This document shows positions 10,040 to 20,270 of a DNA stretch of 64,000 nt, one piece after another. The DNA comes from Bemisia tabaci (lineage: Eukaryota > Arthropoda > Insecta > Hemiptera > Aleyrodidae). The position numbers and the translations under genes were made by a program. Below the pieces are notes generated by a model, which was given only the letters and a program-made list of their open reading frames with translations, did no database searches and was not told the origin of the DNA. Location of the stretch: the NCBI RefSeq assembly GCF_918797505.1, contig NC_092797.1:54596157-54660156 (forward strand). Reading direction: 5' to 3'. The stretch's first letter is position 1. Each line of letters opens with the position of its first letter.

Positions 10040-13000
10040 GTGGTACTAATACACTTTGTGTTAGGCAGCACATCAGTCCCTCCAAACGCTGATATCTCCA
10101 TCGAAGATCAGAAACCAAATGATGCCAAAGAGGAGGACAGTGGAAGGACAGAAGGCAGGCTTCAACCAAATGATGCCAAAGAGGAGGACAATGGAAGGAC
10201 AGAAGGCAGGCTTCAACCAAATGATGCCAAAGAGGAGGACAATGGAAGGACAGAAGGCAGGCTTCAACCTCGAGAAGCCGCGGATCCCTCTCAAGCTACT
10301 TACGACAACTTCGGCAACACCGTTTCGTACATGAACTTCTTCCAAAAGGCAGGATTTCTAGGAGAACAGCAAGAAGGCTCTGACTCCTTTAAGAAGAGTC
10401 CGTTTCTCAAACGGTTCCGGGACTTCTTGTCTCAAGAATTAAACAGGGAACTAGCGCCATCAGAGTCCATTCATGACGACTATGTCGACCTTTCATCGAA
10501 CTCAACCCATGAATTAAACCAAAGCTCACTTGTGCCATCAAATGCAACTTTCCAAAATTCTAGTGACCTGTTGAATCTTAAAGACCCAGACCCGAAAGAA
10601 TCATCCGTCATTGAACTAAAGTTGCACAGAGCCATTGAAGAAAATGCTGATCAAAACGATTCATCGAGTAGCGTAGCCGCGGTTGGCACCCAGGAGAAAC
10701 AAAACAGAACCGATGAAGAGGATGCTTTTGCTGGCACTCAGCCGGAAGCAAACGTAACATTAGATGTCTTGCAGATCGAAAATTTTGTTGAAAACGAAAC
10801 CCAGAAAAGTCCATCCAGCGAGCCGAATCCTGTCGATTTACAAGCCGCAGCAGATTCATCTTCCGATTTTCCGAAAGTGCAAGCTCTCAACAGTGCGGGT
10901 GTCAAACAAAATCGAACCGAAGAAACATCTGACGCAAATGTGGCAGCGTCCTCCTCTGAGTTTCTCAAGCTCCAAAGAGCTATCGATGAGGAGACCAAAC
11001 GTCTTCAATCAAAAGCGAAAACCTCCGGAAAGCTCGCTTTTGGTGATAAAATGGACCGGAGCCACAAGAAAGACACGAACTCCGACATAGAATACCCCTC
11101 CAGCGATGACGATTATCCAGACATCAAAGACATCCCCTCCCACAACGAGGTCCCGTCCTACGAGGCCCTCCAGAAGACATACAACGAGGACGGCTACCTA
11201 ACACCGGCCCCCAGCCGTGCGACTAGCTCCTTCGGCATCGAGAAATACCACATCCCCAAAACGCAAGCAAACTACCCATTGAGTGGAAGTGAATCGTTCA
11301 ACAACTTTGAATACCCCTCCCTGAAGCAGCGAGTCTACAGCGCTCACCCTTACACTCCAACAACGAGATCAAAACACGGTGCCCCACAGGTGAACGAGGA
11401 CCCGGAGGAATATCCCCAGTACGGCGATCCGTCGGATTTCATAGGTATCGGGCAATACCCGTCCGATTACGTCATACATAGTGCAGAAGAACCAGAGGCT
11501 GATTATTACGACGATGAGAAGAGTCCACCTCCGACTGGCTACTACCCTTACTTCACGCCGCAGAAGAAGAAGAAACCCTCGGACGAGGACGATTACGATT
11601 TCGGCGACGGGGACGACGAGGACGAAGACGGCGAGAAGAAGGACAAAGACGAATACTACGACGAAGGAGAGGGAGAGCCGGACGCTGACTACACGAACGT
11701 CCAACCGACGATCAAAGCCTTAGATTCGGAGACGAAGGAGTCCAAGTCGATCTCGTCCAAACGGAAACCGGACAAAGACAAGAAAAAAGAAAAGAAATCC
11801 ATGAAGAAGATATTGAAGGCAGCCCCAATGCTATTACCCGCTCTGCCGATCATGGCTGCCATGGCCAGACCATCCAGTCCGATAAAGCACTGCACGCTCA
11901 AGAATAAAACCGTCGAGCCCGCGCGGAACGAAAGTTCGAACGCGACGAAGCAGGCTTCCTACTGCTACACGTGTATCAATTTTGCGAACGGCGAGAAGAC
12001 GGAGCAATGCGTGAACAAAACGCTCGGAAAGCCCGAAGATGTTCTCTCGACTACCCCGAGTGAGAAAAAAGATGAGGCCAAGGTCCGCGTGGCTCGGCAA
12101 GTAATCGTGAGGAGGTGGATGCCTCAGATGGAGGTCTACCCGCGCGAAACGAGGCGTAGAGCACCCCGACGGGACGAGGTGGATGCCGTGGATTTCGACT
12201 TCGAGCATCACGGTGAAGATATAGAGAACGATGACCTCGATTTCTTCTCGGACGAGGACGGAGAAGCTGGCTCGGATGTTGATGAGTATCTGCCCCCAGC
12301 AGAGAGTCTCCGGGAGATGGACGACGGCTCGTGTAAGAAAGTCCGCAAGAACGGACTCAACTGTCTCGTTTGCGAGAAAGCCAATTCTGCCGGGACGTTC
12401 GAGCAGTGCTCTTACGAATCGGACCCAAAAGAGAACGCCTACGAGTATTCGACCAAAGAGACTTACGGCTCGAAGAACAGGCCCTCTGAGAGGTACCGAC
12501 GTTCCCGAGTCAAGAAAGACATCAATCTCAGGAACAGTCCGTTCGACTCGGGGCTTCTGCCCAAAGGTCCGTCCATCGGACGAGGCAAGATCGACCTCTT
12601 GGGAAGGAACAACGGTTTCAAGTCGGACTTGGGGAAGTCGTATTCCCTAAGTGGGAGCTCGGATGACGATTTTTCCAGTAGCGTCTTCCCGGACGTGAAA
12701 GTTCCTGGTTTAGGAGGCGGCAAGTCCAACCATTTCTCGAATGAATTCTCGTCCGACCTCGATGCTGCCATCAAACCCGAGTCCGATTTCCTTCCCGGAT
12801 TCGCATCCAAGTCTTCGTTGAACTCCGGAGGAGGTCTGTTCAAAAAACAAAGACCGTCACTGTTTGATAACCGACCACAGTTGAGGCTCAAACCGGAGAA
12901 GAACTCCTACGACAGCCTCCTCGGAGACTTCACCGCCAAGGACCGATCTCACTGCAAGAAAGAGATCAAGGATGGGTCCACCTGTTACTATTGCACTGAC

Positions 13001-13708
13001 GACGAAGGGTCGGAACATGAGGAGTGTATGTACGTGAAGAAGTCTCAACCGGAGAACAAGGAGGTCAAGTACCACCAGTCGAAGGAAGTCAAGACACCGC
13101 TGCGGGGCCACAAAGCGGCGGACAAATTCGACGAGATATTGAACTCGAACACCGCCCACAACCCGGTTTACAGGCAGAATGACGAGGGAATGGACTCTGT
13201 CGAGGACTTTGAAGAGGATGTAGAGTCGACTTACGCCAAACACGAAGCCGCGAGTCCTGGCTTTTACCACGAGGGGTCTCCGGCCATGTCGACTGTCAGT
13301 CGGACAGACTTCAAGGGCGATGAGAGCCCGACGGGGTATCGGTACAATACCCAGCATACAACATCGCCGAATGGCCGAGAGGATAGTGCTCCCACTCAAA
13401 AGCCATCCAGCCGTTTGAGTTACGGAATGTTGGACTATCCAACGAAACCACCGCCCGCGCCGGTCGACGCGGATGAGGATTTGGAGAATCTGGAACCCGG
13501 CGTCGGGGGCGGGGACACAGAGCCTCTGGGGGAGAATTCCAGCAACAACCTCCGCCACCACGAGGCGCGAAGTGATGATGATGTTCAGCTTGTTTACGAC
13601 AACCGGTTCAAGATGACCTTGCCCAAGTTCATGGTTGAGAAGACCGAACAGGAGGATGAGTTTGATAGTACCTACACAAAAATGCTAAAGAACATTGATA
13701 AAATGTGA
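10040..13708 (+). CDS. Large secreted acidic protein with three 4-Cys motifs (3' exon)
   Basis: An open frame of about 1,222 codons runs from an intron acceptor (TTTTTCTGTTGCAG, ending at 10039) to a TGA at 13706-13708. There is no in-frame ATG at the acceptor. The first residues, VVLIHFVLGSTS, look like the hydrophobic end of a signal peptide, so an upstream exon carries the start. Next come a 17-residue tandem repeat (three copies, 10115-10267) and a Ser/Thr/Asn-rich part with about ten N-x-S/T sites. After that come acidic and Tyr-rich stretches, a Lys block followed by a short hydrophobic segment (about 11810-11866), and three C-x(n)-C-x2-C-x(n)-C motifs beginning at 11891, 12332 and 12953. 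Basic clusters (RRR, RYRRSR) could be proprotein-convertase sites. The exon is clearly richer in G+C than its flanks. I do not recognise the family. An extracellular-matrix or cuticle-type role is only an inference. Confidence 0.85.
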   Translation: MVLIHFVLGSTSVPPNADISIEDQKPNDAKEEDSGRTEGRLQPNDAKEEDNGRTEGRLQPNDAKEEDNGRTEGRLQPREAADPSQATYDNFGNTVSYMNFFQKAGFLGEQQEGSDSFKKSPFLKRFRDFLSQELNRELAPSESIHDDYVDLSSNSTHELNQSSLVPSNATFQNSSDLLNLKDPDPKESSVIELKLHRAIEENADQNDSSSSVAAVGTQEKQNRTDEEDAFAGTQPEANVTLDVLQIENFVENETQKSPSSEPNPVDLQAAADSSSDFPKVQALNSAGVKQNRTEETSDANVAASSSEFLKLQRAIDEETKRLQSKAKTSGKLAFGDKMDRSHKKDTNSDIEYPSSDDDYPDIKDIPSHNEVPSYEALQKTYNEDGYLTPAPSRATSSFGIEKYHIPKTQANYPLSGSESFNNFEYPSLKQRVYSAHPYTPTTRSKHGAPQVNEDPEEYPQYGDPSDFIGIGQYPSDYVIHSAEEPEADYYDDEKSPPPTGYYPYFTPQKKKKPSDEDDYDFGDGDDEDEDGEKKDKDEYYDEGEGEPDADYTNVQPTIKALDSETKESKSISSKRKPDKDKKKEKKSMKKILKAAPMLLPALPIMAAMARPSSPIKHCTLKNKTVEPARNESSNATKQASYCYTCINFANGEKTEQCVNKTLGKPEDVLSTTPSEKKDEAKVRVARQVIVRRWMPQMEVYPRETRRRAPRRDEVDAVDFDFEHHGEDIENDDLDFFSDEDGEAGSDVDEYLPPAESLREMDDGSCKKVRKNGLNCLVCEKANSAGTFEQCSYESDPKENAYEYSTKETYGSKNRPSERYRRSRVKKDINLRNSPFDSGLLPKGPSIGRGKIDLLGRNNGFKSDLGKSYSLSGSSDDDFSSSVFPDVKVPGLGGGKSNHFSNEFSSDLDAAIKPESDFLPGFASKSSLNSGGGLFKKQRPSLFDNRPQLRLKPEKNSYDSLLGDFTAKDRSHCKKEIKDGSTCYYCTDDEGSEHEECMYVKKSQPENKEVKYHQSKEVKTPLRGHKAADKFDEILNSNTAHNPVYRQNDEGMDSVEDFEEDVESTYAKHEAASPGFYHEGSPAMSTVSRTDFKGDESPTGYRYNTQHTTSPNGREDSAPTQKPSSRLSYGMLDYPTKPPPAPVDADEDLENLEPGVGGGDTEPLGENSSNNLRHHEARSDDDVQLVYDNRFKMTLPKFMVEKTEQEDEFDSTYTKMLKNIDKM
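10115..10267 (+). repeat. 51-bp coding tandem repeat, three copies
   Basis: Units start at 10115, 10166 and 10217 and are almost identical: a Ser/Asn codon change marks the first copy. Each encodes a 17-residue unit (PNDAKEEDNGRTEGRLQ). The near-identity points to recent expansion, and the copy number is likely to vary between individuals. Confidence 0.95.
11891..12021 (+). other. Cys motif 1 of the 10040 gene
   Basis: The spacing is C, about 25-30 residues with three N-glycosylation sites, then C-Y-T-C, 11 residues, and C after TEQ. The CxxC and the acidic/Gln residues before the last Cys match motifs 2 and 3, so this is an internal repeat. Confidence 0.75.
12332..12420 (+). other. Cys motif 2 of the 10040 gene
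   Basis: The order is C-KK, then N-G-L-N-C-L-V-C, 10 residues, and FEQC. It is the most compact copy and has the same plan as motif 3 (C-KKE...STCYYC...EEC). Confidence 0.75.
12953..13042 (+). other. Cys motif 3 of the 10040 gene
   Basis: The order is C-K-K-E, then G-S-T-C-Y-Y-C, 10 residues, and HEEC. Each of the three motifs offers four cysteines, which could make two disulfides per module or bind a metal. The sequence does not decide which. Confidence 0.75.
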
Positions 13709-13753
13709 TTTGGTTCAAACTGGTTGGATTTTAATGGTGGCGGCCTCTCGCCG
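13709..13753 (+). other. Start of 3' UTR of the 10040 gene
   Basis: Only 45 bp separate the stop codon from a MITE, so the 3' UTR probably contains the element at 13754-13997. No AATAAA is seen close by. The first good one noted is at 14795-14800, which would give a 3' UTR of about 1.1 kb. Confidence 0.4.
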
Positions 13754-13997
13754 CGCCGCCATAGTGGATCGAGTCAATAGAAGAGGTCGGACAAAATTCG
13801 ACAACTTTAAAAGCTTATAACTCCGTTTATATACAATTTTGAAGTTCTAACAGTAGTTCCATTTGTTTCCACGTGAAATGGTCTTCTAAAAACACCCCTA
13901 ATTATTTTAAATGTGACGAAGTAAACATCAAAATTTGCAGTTTTAGGGGAGAAAATTATGTCCGACTTCTCTGATTGACTCGATCCACTGGGCGCCG
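13754..13997. mobile_element. MITE, GTGGATCGAG family
   Basis: The terminal repeats are ATAGTGGATCGAGTCAAT and ATTGACTCGATCCACTG, extended by GGCGC-type ends. The inner part GAAGAGGTCGGACAAAATTC is mirrored by a TCCGACTTCTC block near the right end. Other copies: 866, 31369, 38072 and 39343. It probably lies in the 3' UTR of the upstream gene. Confidence 0.85.
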
Positions 13998-16725
13998 ATG
14001 GTTGGTGGAGAAGGCTAAGAACCAAACAGTCCGTCTGATGACCTGTTGCGGGGATGCATTACGAAATTTTGGCGGGAAAATGTTAAGCTGGGAAAGTCAT
14101 GATCTGCCGTGTGTCTAGATAGTTTAGATACGATATTCCGCATTGAAAGTCTCAACATTGTGAGCATGATTTGTGGGTAACAGTAGTATACTACCTTAAT
14201 ATGAATGTGCGCCTTGTTTTAAGGCGCCTTTTAATACACTCTCAACGATTTCAAAGTAGGTTTTTTTAATTCAAAATGCAAATATATCGCACAACTTGAT
14301 AGAAAATAACTCACAAATGTGTCTCGGTCCTTAAGAACAAGTTTTGACTATTTTCAGCTCTCACCAAAATCACTAGAGCTGAGAATCAAATACAGATTAA
14401 TTTTGTTCCAAGTTTGAGTGATTTTTGCAATGGTGTAAATAGTTAGAAATTGTTCTTAAGGGCTGAAAGGCTGTATATTCTTTTCTATGAAGTTCTGAAA
14501 TGTATTCGTTTTTTAGCTTCGAAAGCTCAATGGGAGAAACAGTGGGTTGTTAAACTTTTCGAACTTTTTATTTTTGAGACAAATTAAATTGCTAACATTT
14601 TTTGGATTTCATGGAGGCACTTTTTGCATAGTTATACGAAATGAGACATGAAATCTGTGGCAATTGCATGCAAAACATATTAGTTCAACAAGCAGGCTGG
14701 ATAAGGGTGAAATTCTTCATTTAATGATCCTCCTTGCCATTGTCCACCTTGCACTTGCAAATACTTTTTTTAAAAATATGTCTAAATACACCTAAATAAA
14801 AAAATCAAGAAAGGAATCAAATCGATTCAAAATTTTGTATTTAGGATATTTCAAATCCAGCCGTCAGCGCAAGATAGATTCACGATGTATTTTCATAATC
14901 TGTTTAAAATAATTGTTTCCTGGCATGCCAAGATTATCTGATTGTAAATTTATGAACTATTCACTGGTCCTCTTTCTAAATATGTAATATACCTAAAAAT
15001 TATGAAACACCGAAATCCATATTCATTTGTGATCTCAAGCTCTTCACCGTGAGTCCCCAGCTCAATTTCTTAGAAAACACGATAAACCGAAACCTCCCGC
15101 AAAAAATTCTATCTGAATATTGAATTTCTACCTATGATGAAATCACGGGATAAAATTAATGAAGCACCGCAGTTCCTCTGCCCTGAAACTCCTCTCTCAT
15201 TTTTACTGTAGTTTCCATACGCCGGAGACTTGTTAAATGCAAGTCGACCGAATCGGTGGCTGTGCTGCAACTCTGCCACGCCGTAGAAAAATACCCTATA
15301 AACATTCGAAGTTTGCCAAATTTCCTACGATGAAGTAAGTCAGGTAAAATTTGTCATCAGTTGGAGACTCAAATTGTTGAATGCAGCAAAACAGTGGTTT
15401 GGCCCCAAAATTAAGATTTTTATTTTTCAGTGCTAAAAACCCTTTTCAAACTCTCAAGATTATCGGGTCAGACTTACGCCATGATTTGCATTCTTAATTT
15501 TTTATAGACGTTTTAGGTCTATTGTTCCCAAGACTGGCAAACAGTGCCTTTAAATTTTCGCAGCGGTTTTCTACCTCCTCATATTTTGCCATAAAAATTT
15601 GATCGGCTGCCGAATGTCAACTTTTTTATGATTTGGCATTTTTTACGTCAGATAATGCACAATTTGCCCATCTCAGCTGCTATGTACAACATAATTATCG
15701 GACCCTCCATATCATAAAATACAGTTTATTTAACTCCCTTCAGAAACAATATAACATAGATGACGTGCACTAGCAATTCGCTTGATGTAATCAGGTAAGC
15801 TAAAAGTTAAGCTAGGAAGTTAACTTTGTTTTTTGCCCAATAATGATTGTTGACCAACTCAATCATGGACCATAAAATGTTCATAATGAATACGTGATGA
15901 ATGTTCGTGTGAGTACTTTGCCATTCGAATTTTTACAAAATAGTTCAGATATGCCAAACTCATTGCTCAACCCTCTGGCCGTCTGTCACGATTAAGTAAA
16001 TATGAGAGTTTATTTCCAAAAGTAATTTTCAAACAATAAGTGAGAGTGCAATGCGGGTTTTCTAAAAACTATCGTCTCTGACCAGAAGCGGATTCAGCAA
16101 TTTGACAACACTGGCTCTCCACCATTTGAGCCTATGTTGAATAATCGATTCTTGCCCAAGCACTTAGCCCCTCCGAAAATAGATTTCATGAAGCTTAAAT
16201 GGAAAAAAAAGCAATGTTGCCAATTTGTTGGATCCGCCAATATCTCTAACTCCGTCAAGTTTATTTTTTAATTATCTAACTTGAGTATCTCAGAAAAGTT
16301 CGATTTAATTGCGATTAAAATTTTCCATAGATGCAAAAACTATAAAACCTCAATTTTTCCAAACAAAGTCCAATTTTCACGAAATAGCACACATGCGGCA
16401 ACAGCCGATTGCTCATCCGACGTTTTCCCGTAACACGGTTGAAAACTGGCTCAGATCTCATCCATCCCATTTAATAGTGAGGAAGCGCCTCGGAAAACTG
16501 AAAAATAACAGGAACTCATTTGTTATTAAATATCCCGTTTGCGTTGAGACTCATTTCAAAGGGACTCAGGAACAAAGTTGCTCCCGGCCCATTACCGTTC
16601 CGTAAATAAAAACGACACGTGTGTATGGTGCTCTACCCACACCGAAATTTCAAAGGGAAAAAATCACGTAAATTCCGACGACTCTTGGAGTGAATGTACG
16701 AGTTTCACGAATGCGAATCTCCCCT
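13998..16725. other. Intergenic, 2.7 kb without a recognisable gene
   Basis: AT-rich DNA. Possible polyadenylation signal at 14795. A short repeat shared with 24345 and 39945 lies at about 16082-16150 (GAATC/GATTCAGCAA...TTGACAACACTGGCT). No exon structure was found. Confidence 0.4.
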
Positions 16726-17139
16726 AGTGGAAGTGAACCTCATGCGGCGGGAGGTCTGCAGGTAGCTAACCATCCGCGGCGGGGACTAACCTCCTGCAAC
16801 CTCCTGCTAACCTCAAGCAACCTCCCGTCGCATGGGGTGAACACCCTGTTCCAGGAAAAAACCGAGCAACCTCCCGCGAACCTCCCGCGAACCTCCTGCA
16901 GACCTCTCGCAAGCCCTCGTGAACTGCATGGGGTTGCAGGCCCTTGCTTGAGGTGATTAAGGCTCGCGAGAGGTCTGCAGGAGGTTCGCGGGAGGTTGCT
17001 CGGTTTTTTCCTGGAACAGGGTGTTCACCCCATGCGACGGGAGGTTGCTTGAGGTTAGCAGGAGGTTACAGGAGGTTAGTCCCCGCCGCGGATGGTTAAC
17101 CACCTGCAGACCTCCCGCCGCATGAGGTTCACTTCCACT
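16726..17139. repeat. 414-bp GC-rich foldback palindrome
   Basis: The left arm 16726-16910 (185 bp) and right arm 16966-17139 (174 bp) are nearly perfect reverse complements with a ~55-bp loop. The arms consist of variations on AACCTCC / GGAGGTT. The left arm has two CCTCCCGCGAA units where the right has one, which accounts for the 11-bp length difference. It is much more GC-rich than the surrounding DNA. Confidence 0.9.
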
Positions 17140-17424
17140 CGCTGCTTTTTGTGTGACGTCACTCCCATTGAAAAGCTCTTACTCTTGTTTCGAACATTAA
17201 AAAATACCTGATATTGTTCGATCATGCCCGCACAAACAGTAACACTTCATAGAGAGTTGGTTGTCAGGAAGGAATATTTCAGTAGCTGGATGTAGCTGTT
17301 AGCGTTTCTCATCCTTATCAACTGTTGCCAGGTTTGAGTTCAAGTCCGTTGGAGTGGCTTACGGAGGGTTGAACCCCGACCCATTCTCCCCTCAGATCGA
17401 ATTATTTCATCCTGCTTCCAGATG

Positions 17425-17600
17425 CATTGCAGTGGCGAGGCGTGAATAATCGATTATTTGTATTTACCTCATTTGAAGCTGTAGTGAAGAATCGATTATT
17501 GAGGTGTTCATTGTGAACATCTGACTTATCGATCTTTTTCCATAGGTTTAAATGGCATATCAATCGATACATCGCAAACCACGCCGCGCCACTGATGTAG
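17425..17600. repeat. Interspersed repeat, GGCGAGGCGTG family
   Basis: It matches 41930-42100 along its length: TGGCGAGGCGTGAAT, an ATCGATTRTT block, a GTGTTC...CGAACA block and CTTTTTCCATAGGTTTAAAT. The left GGCGAGGCGTG and right CACGCCGCGCCACT are roughly inverted, so it may be another MITE. Confidence 0.6.
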
Positions 17601-17771
17601 GAGCACTGTTCGAGGAGACACTCATCCAATCTCTCTGAAATTGGGATATTTTTTTTTCGTTTCGAATGATGGGTGAAAATCTAAGATAAGGCTATTAGAA
17701 CGTGGATATTGACACCAGATTTTCAAAATTTACAGAAATAAAATACTTCTAATTGTTTCAATTTATTCAAT

Positions 17772-17783
17772 GGGGGGGGGGGG
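17772..17783. repeat. G12 homopolymer
   Basis: A run of 12 G in otherwise AT-rich DNA. Confidence 0.9.
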
Positions 17784-18074
17784 TTAAAATAATTAAATCG
17801 TTTCAAATACAAAAATAAATTAAGTTAGATGAAATTATCCAAATATTTAAATAAAAAAATTTATGTGAAGAATATCGACGTAAATGTTTTGACAGAGATC
17901 TAAATGAAAGTTATATGATACAAATGACATCATTTGTGTTTTTGCCTTTTAATCAATGCCAATTGTATACACTTGGCTTCTTATTAGTTGAATTTCAGAC
18001 CACTCATTGTATTATACTTGTTTTCCCCGTTAAAATTGAAGGACAGAATATGTTGCGTAGTGCTTTAATACATA

Positions 18075-18970
18075 CCCTGGTAAAAATTGGCAGTAGAATC
18101 GATGTTCCAAAATACCATAGACCTAAAGCCGGCTGTAAGATTTTCAATAGCTTCTGTAGCCGGCTGTACAATGTCTTATAGCCTTTTATAGCCGATGGCG
18201 ATTAAGCAACAGCCAGATGATAAAGTTTATGCTAAACGTTACAGAATACGGATACTAGGACTTAGTTAGTTTTTGGACTACCGCTCTCTTTTTGTACCGT
18301 AGTATCTTGATTTATTTTGCGAGGAAAGCTCCGTACTTTTGAAGAATGTCTGTCATTCTTAATAAGTTGGAGCGCCTTCAATTTCTCATGATACTGTGCA
18401 ATACATCTGGTGTGAAATAGTTGCTTCAGGCGCCGTGACACGCATTGGCGCCTACAAACCTAACAGGGATACTTCACGCATTGCGCAATGCGTGAAGTAT
18501 CCCTGTTAGGTTTGTAGGCGCCAGTGCGTCGCCGCTCCACTTTGTGTTAGGCTCTAATATTTAATCTGGTGGAGTCAGCGTTTTTCAACTCATGACTGTG
18601 AAATGTTTGCACACTCTGTATGGATTATTCTCATTTTAATTGATGAAAACAAATATGTAGTAAAGGAAAATATAATGTGTGTTTTGTAAATATTAAGGTA
18701 GTTCCGTATCAAACTTAATGATTTCCAAAGCACACAAATTTCTACACAATTTCTTATAGCCTTTTATAGCCAATGGTGATGAAGTGTAAAGCCCGGCCAA
18801 AGGAACTATAGCCCGACTGTATACTTTTTTATAGCTTCGTATAGCCCGGCTATATGATTTGCTCCGCATTCTACAGCCAGCTATATGCTTTTCAATAGCC
18901 TTCTTTAGTCGGCTGTAAGAACTCCAATGGTATTTTGAAACGCAGCTCCTATCGCCAATTTTTACCAGGG
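18075..18970. mobile_element. Family A element, forward orientation
   Basis: It starts with CCCTGGTAAAAATTGGCAGT and ends with CGCCAATTTTTACCAGGG, with TA on both sides. It aligns with 1491-2435 throughout. The palindrome is at 18441-18528. Confidence 0.9.
18441..18528. repeat. 88-bp central palindrome
   Basis: Same core as at 1901-1988. The arms match except for one position near the outer end (CATTGG against CCAGTG). Confidence 0.9.
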
Positions 18971-19226
18971 TATCGACGGTGTCAGTCGGCAAGCACGTAT
19001 CTTGGTTTGCGGCGTGGTAGGCTTCCTATCATACTTCATTTTTTAAATAGAAAACTACCTACTCAATGGCAATTCCTAATAACTGCCGTGACTTTCCTTC
19101 CTAAACAAAAAAAATTCTCCGAGAATTTCAAAGAATGATGTCGTTATGAAAAAAAAAATAATAATAATAGCGGAGATTTTCAAACACCGAAAACGAGATA
19201 CGTGGTTGCAGCCTTACCGTCGATGT
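18971..19226. mobile_element. MITE, CGACGGTG family
   Basis: It begins TATCGACGGTGTCAGTCGGC directly after the family A element and ends ...GCAGCCTTACCGTCGATGTA. The interior (the AAACTACCTACTCAATGGCA block and ACTGCCGTGAC) matches 52854-53113 and, inverted, 55901-56173. The two elements abut exactly, so one used the other's edge as target. Confidence 0.8.
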
Positions 19227-19280
19227 ATTTTAACCCACTACGGCCCTCACTCGTTTTGCTTTCGATTCAAAAGTTACTTG

Positions 19281-19516
19281 AGCCGCGCTAAGCAAAAAGG
19301 AACCAAACCAACTCAGCTATTGCCAAATTTTACAGGGCAATTCAATTTTTTACTTGAAAATGGTTGTGCGGATTTTTCCGCAAATATCGGTGAATTTTCT
19401 GCATCGTACGAAGCAAACCCTACAAAGTTTTCCACGGAATCTGCACAAACTCTCTCTTGTAAAAAATTAAATTGACAAAAGCAGATGTGGCTTAGTTCCT
19501 TTCTACTAGGCGCGGT
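19281..19516. mobile_element. MITE, GGACCGCG family
   Basis: The left AGCCGCGCTAAGCAAAAAGG is mirrored by the right CTTTCTACTAGGCGCGGTTC. The inner GCCAAATTTTACAGGGCAAT/ATTAAATTGACAAAAGC blocks match the other copies. Confidence 0.8.
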
Positions 19517-20270
19517 TCATTTGGATACGACTCGAAATTTTGAGGCGTGAATCATAGCGGAAGCGCAGCTACTTTAGCTTGGGCTAACTTTAAATTGTAG
19601 TGTTGGGCTTTGAAGGCGCGAGGAGAGGCGTGGATATGAGAACGTCAACGCAGGATGGGGCTCACGTGTTAAATAGACCTGGATGCTGCTCGGGTCTTTT
19701 GTGGAGGCACTGCGGTGGCGCATTTGGCAGATGTATGCCTCTTCCGGGAGATGGATGAAGCCTCGCCCTCATGGATGGATATGTTGTCAGAAAGGCGCTG
19801 CAAAGGTAGGCGCATCCGCTTCAACCTCATTCAAAGGTACTTTACTAATCACGCCGGAAGGTGAGGAGAATTCATTTACGAGAGAAATTCGACGCTGATG
19901 CTTTGCAGCCGCTAAACAGTGACTCCCGCCTATTCCACTACTTCTAGGCCCCGCTCCATGAATTCGTGATGAGATGTCGAGTTCGACTGAGAGCCGACAT
20001 GCATCTGAGTAAAGTTATTACACCTATGCTGCTTATCTCTCATTGGTAGTGGAAATGAAAACAAGATGGTTTTGAGAATCATTGTTAAGTTTGCATTAAA
20101 TAAATAAAGATTTCCAATATAATATATAATAAAGTAAAAATTAATAAATAAAGATATTTGCCAAATAAAGATGATCATTTCGATAATTTCGATGGGTAGT
20201 GACACCATTTTCTTACACTTTCCTAATACGTAGGTAAAGAAAAATACTTGTTTGCACTAAATCTTGTCAA
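19517..20270. other. Intergenic, nothing firm
   Basis: Slightly GC-richer at 19600-19900, with short frames only. It becomes very AT-rich from 20090 to 20170. Confidence 0.35.

Noticed and set aside
12857..13561. 234-codon minus-strand frame and others opposite the large exon
   Set aside because: They are shadows of the strongly biased codon use of the plus-strand gene at 10040-13708.
16690..16956. 88-codon frame in the GC-rich palindrome
   Set aside because: The sequence is the translation of AACCTCC-type repeats inside a foldback. It has no independent support.
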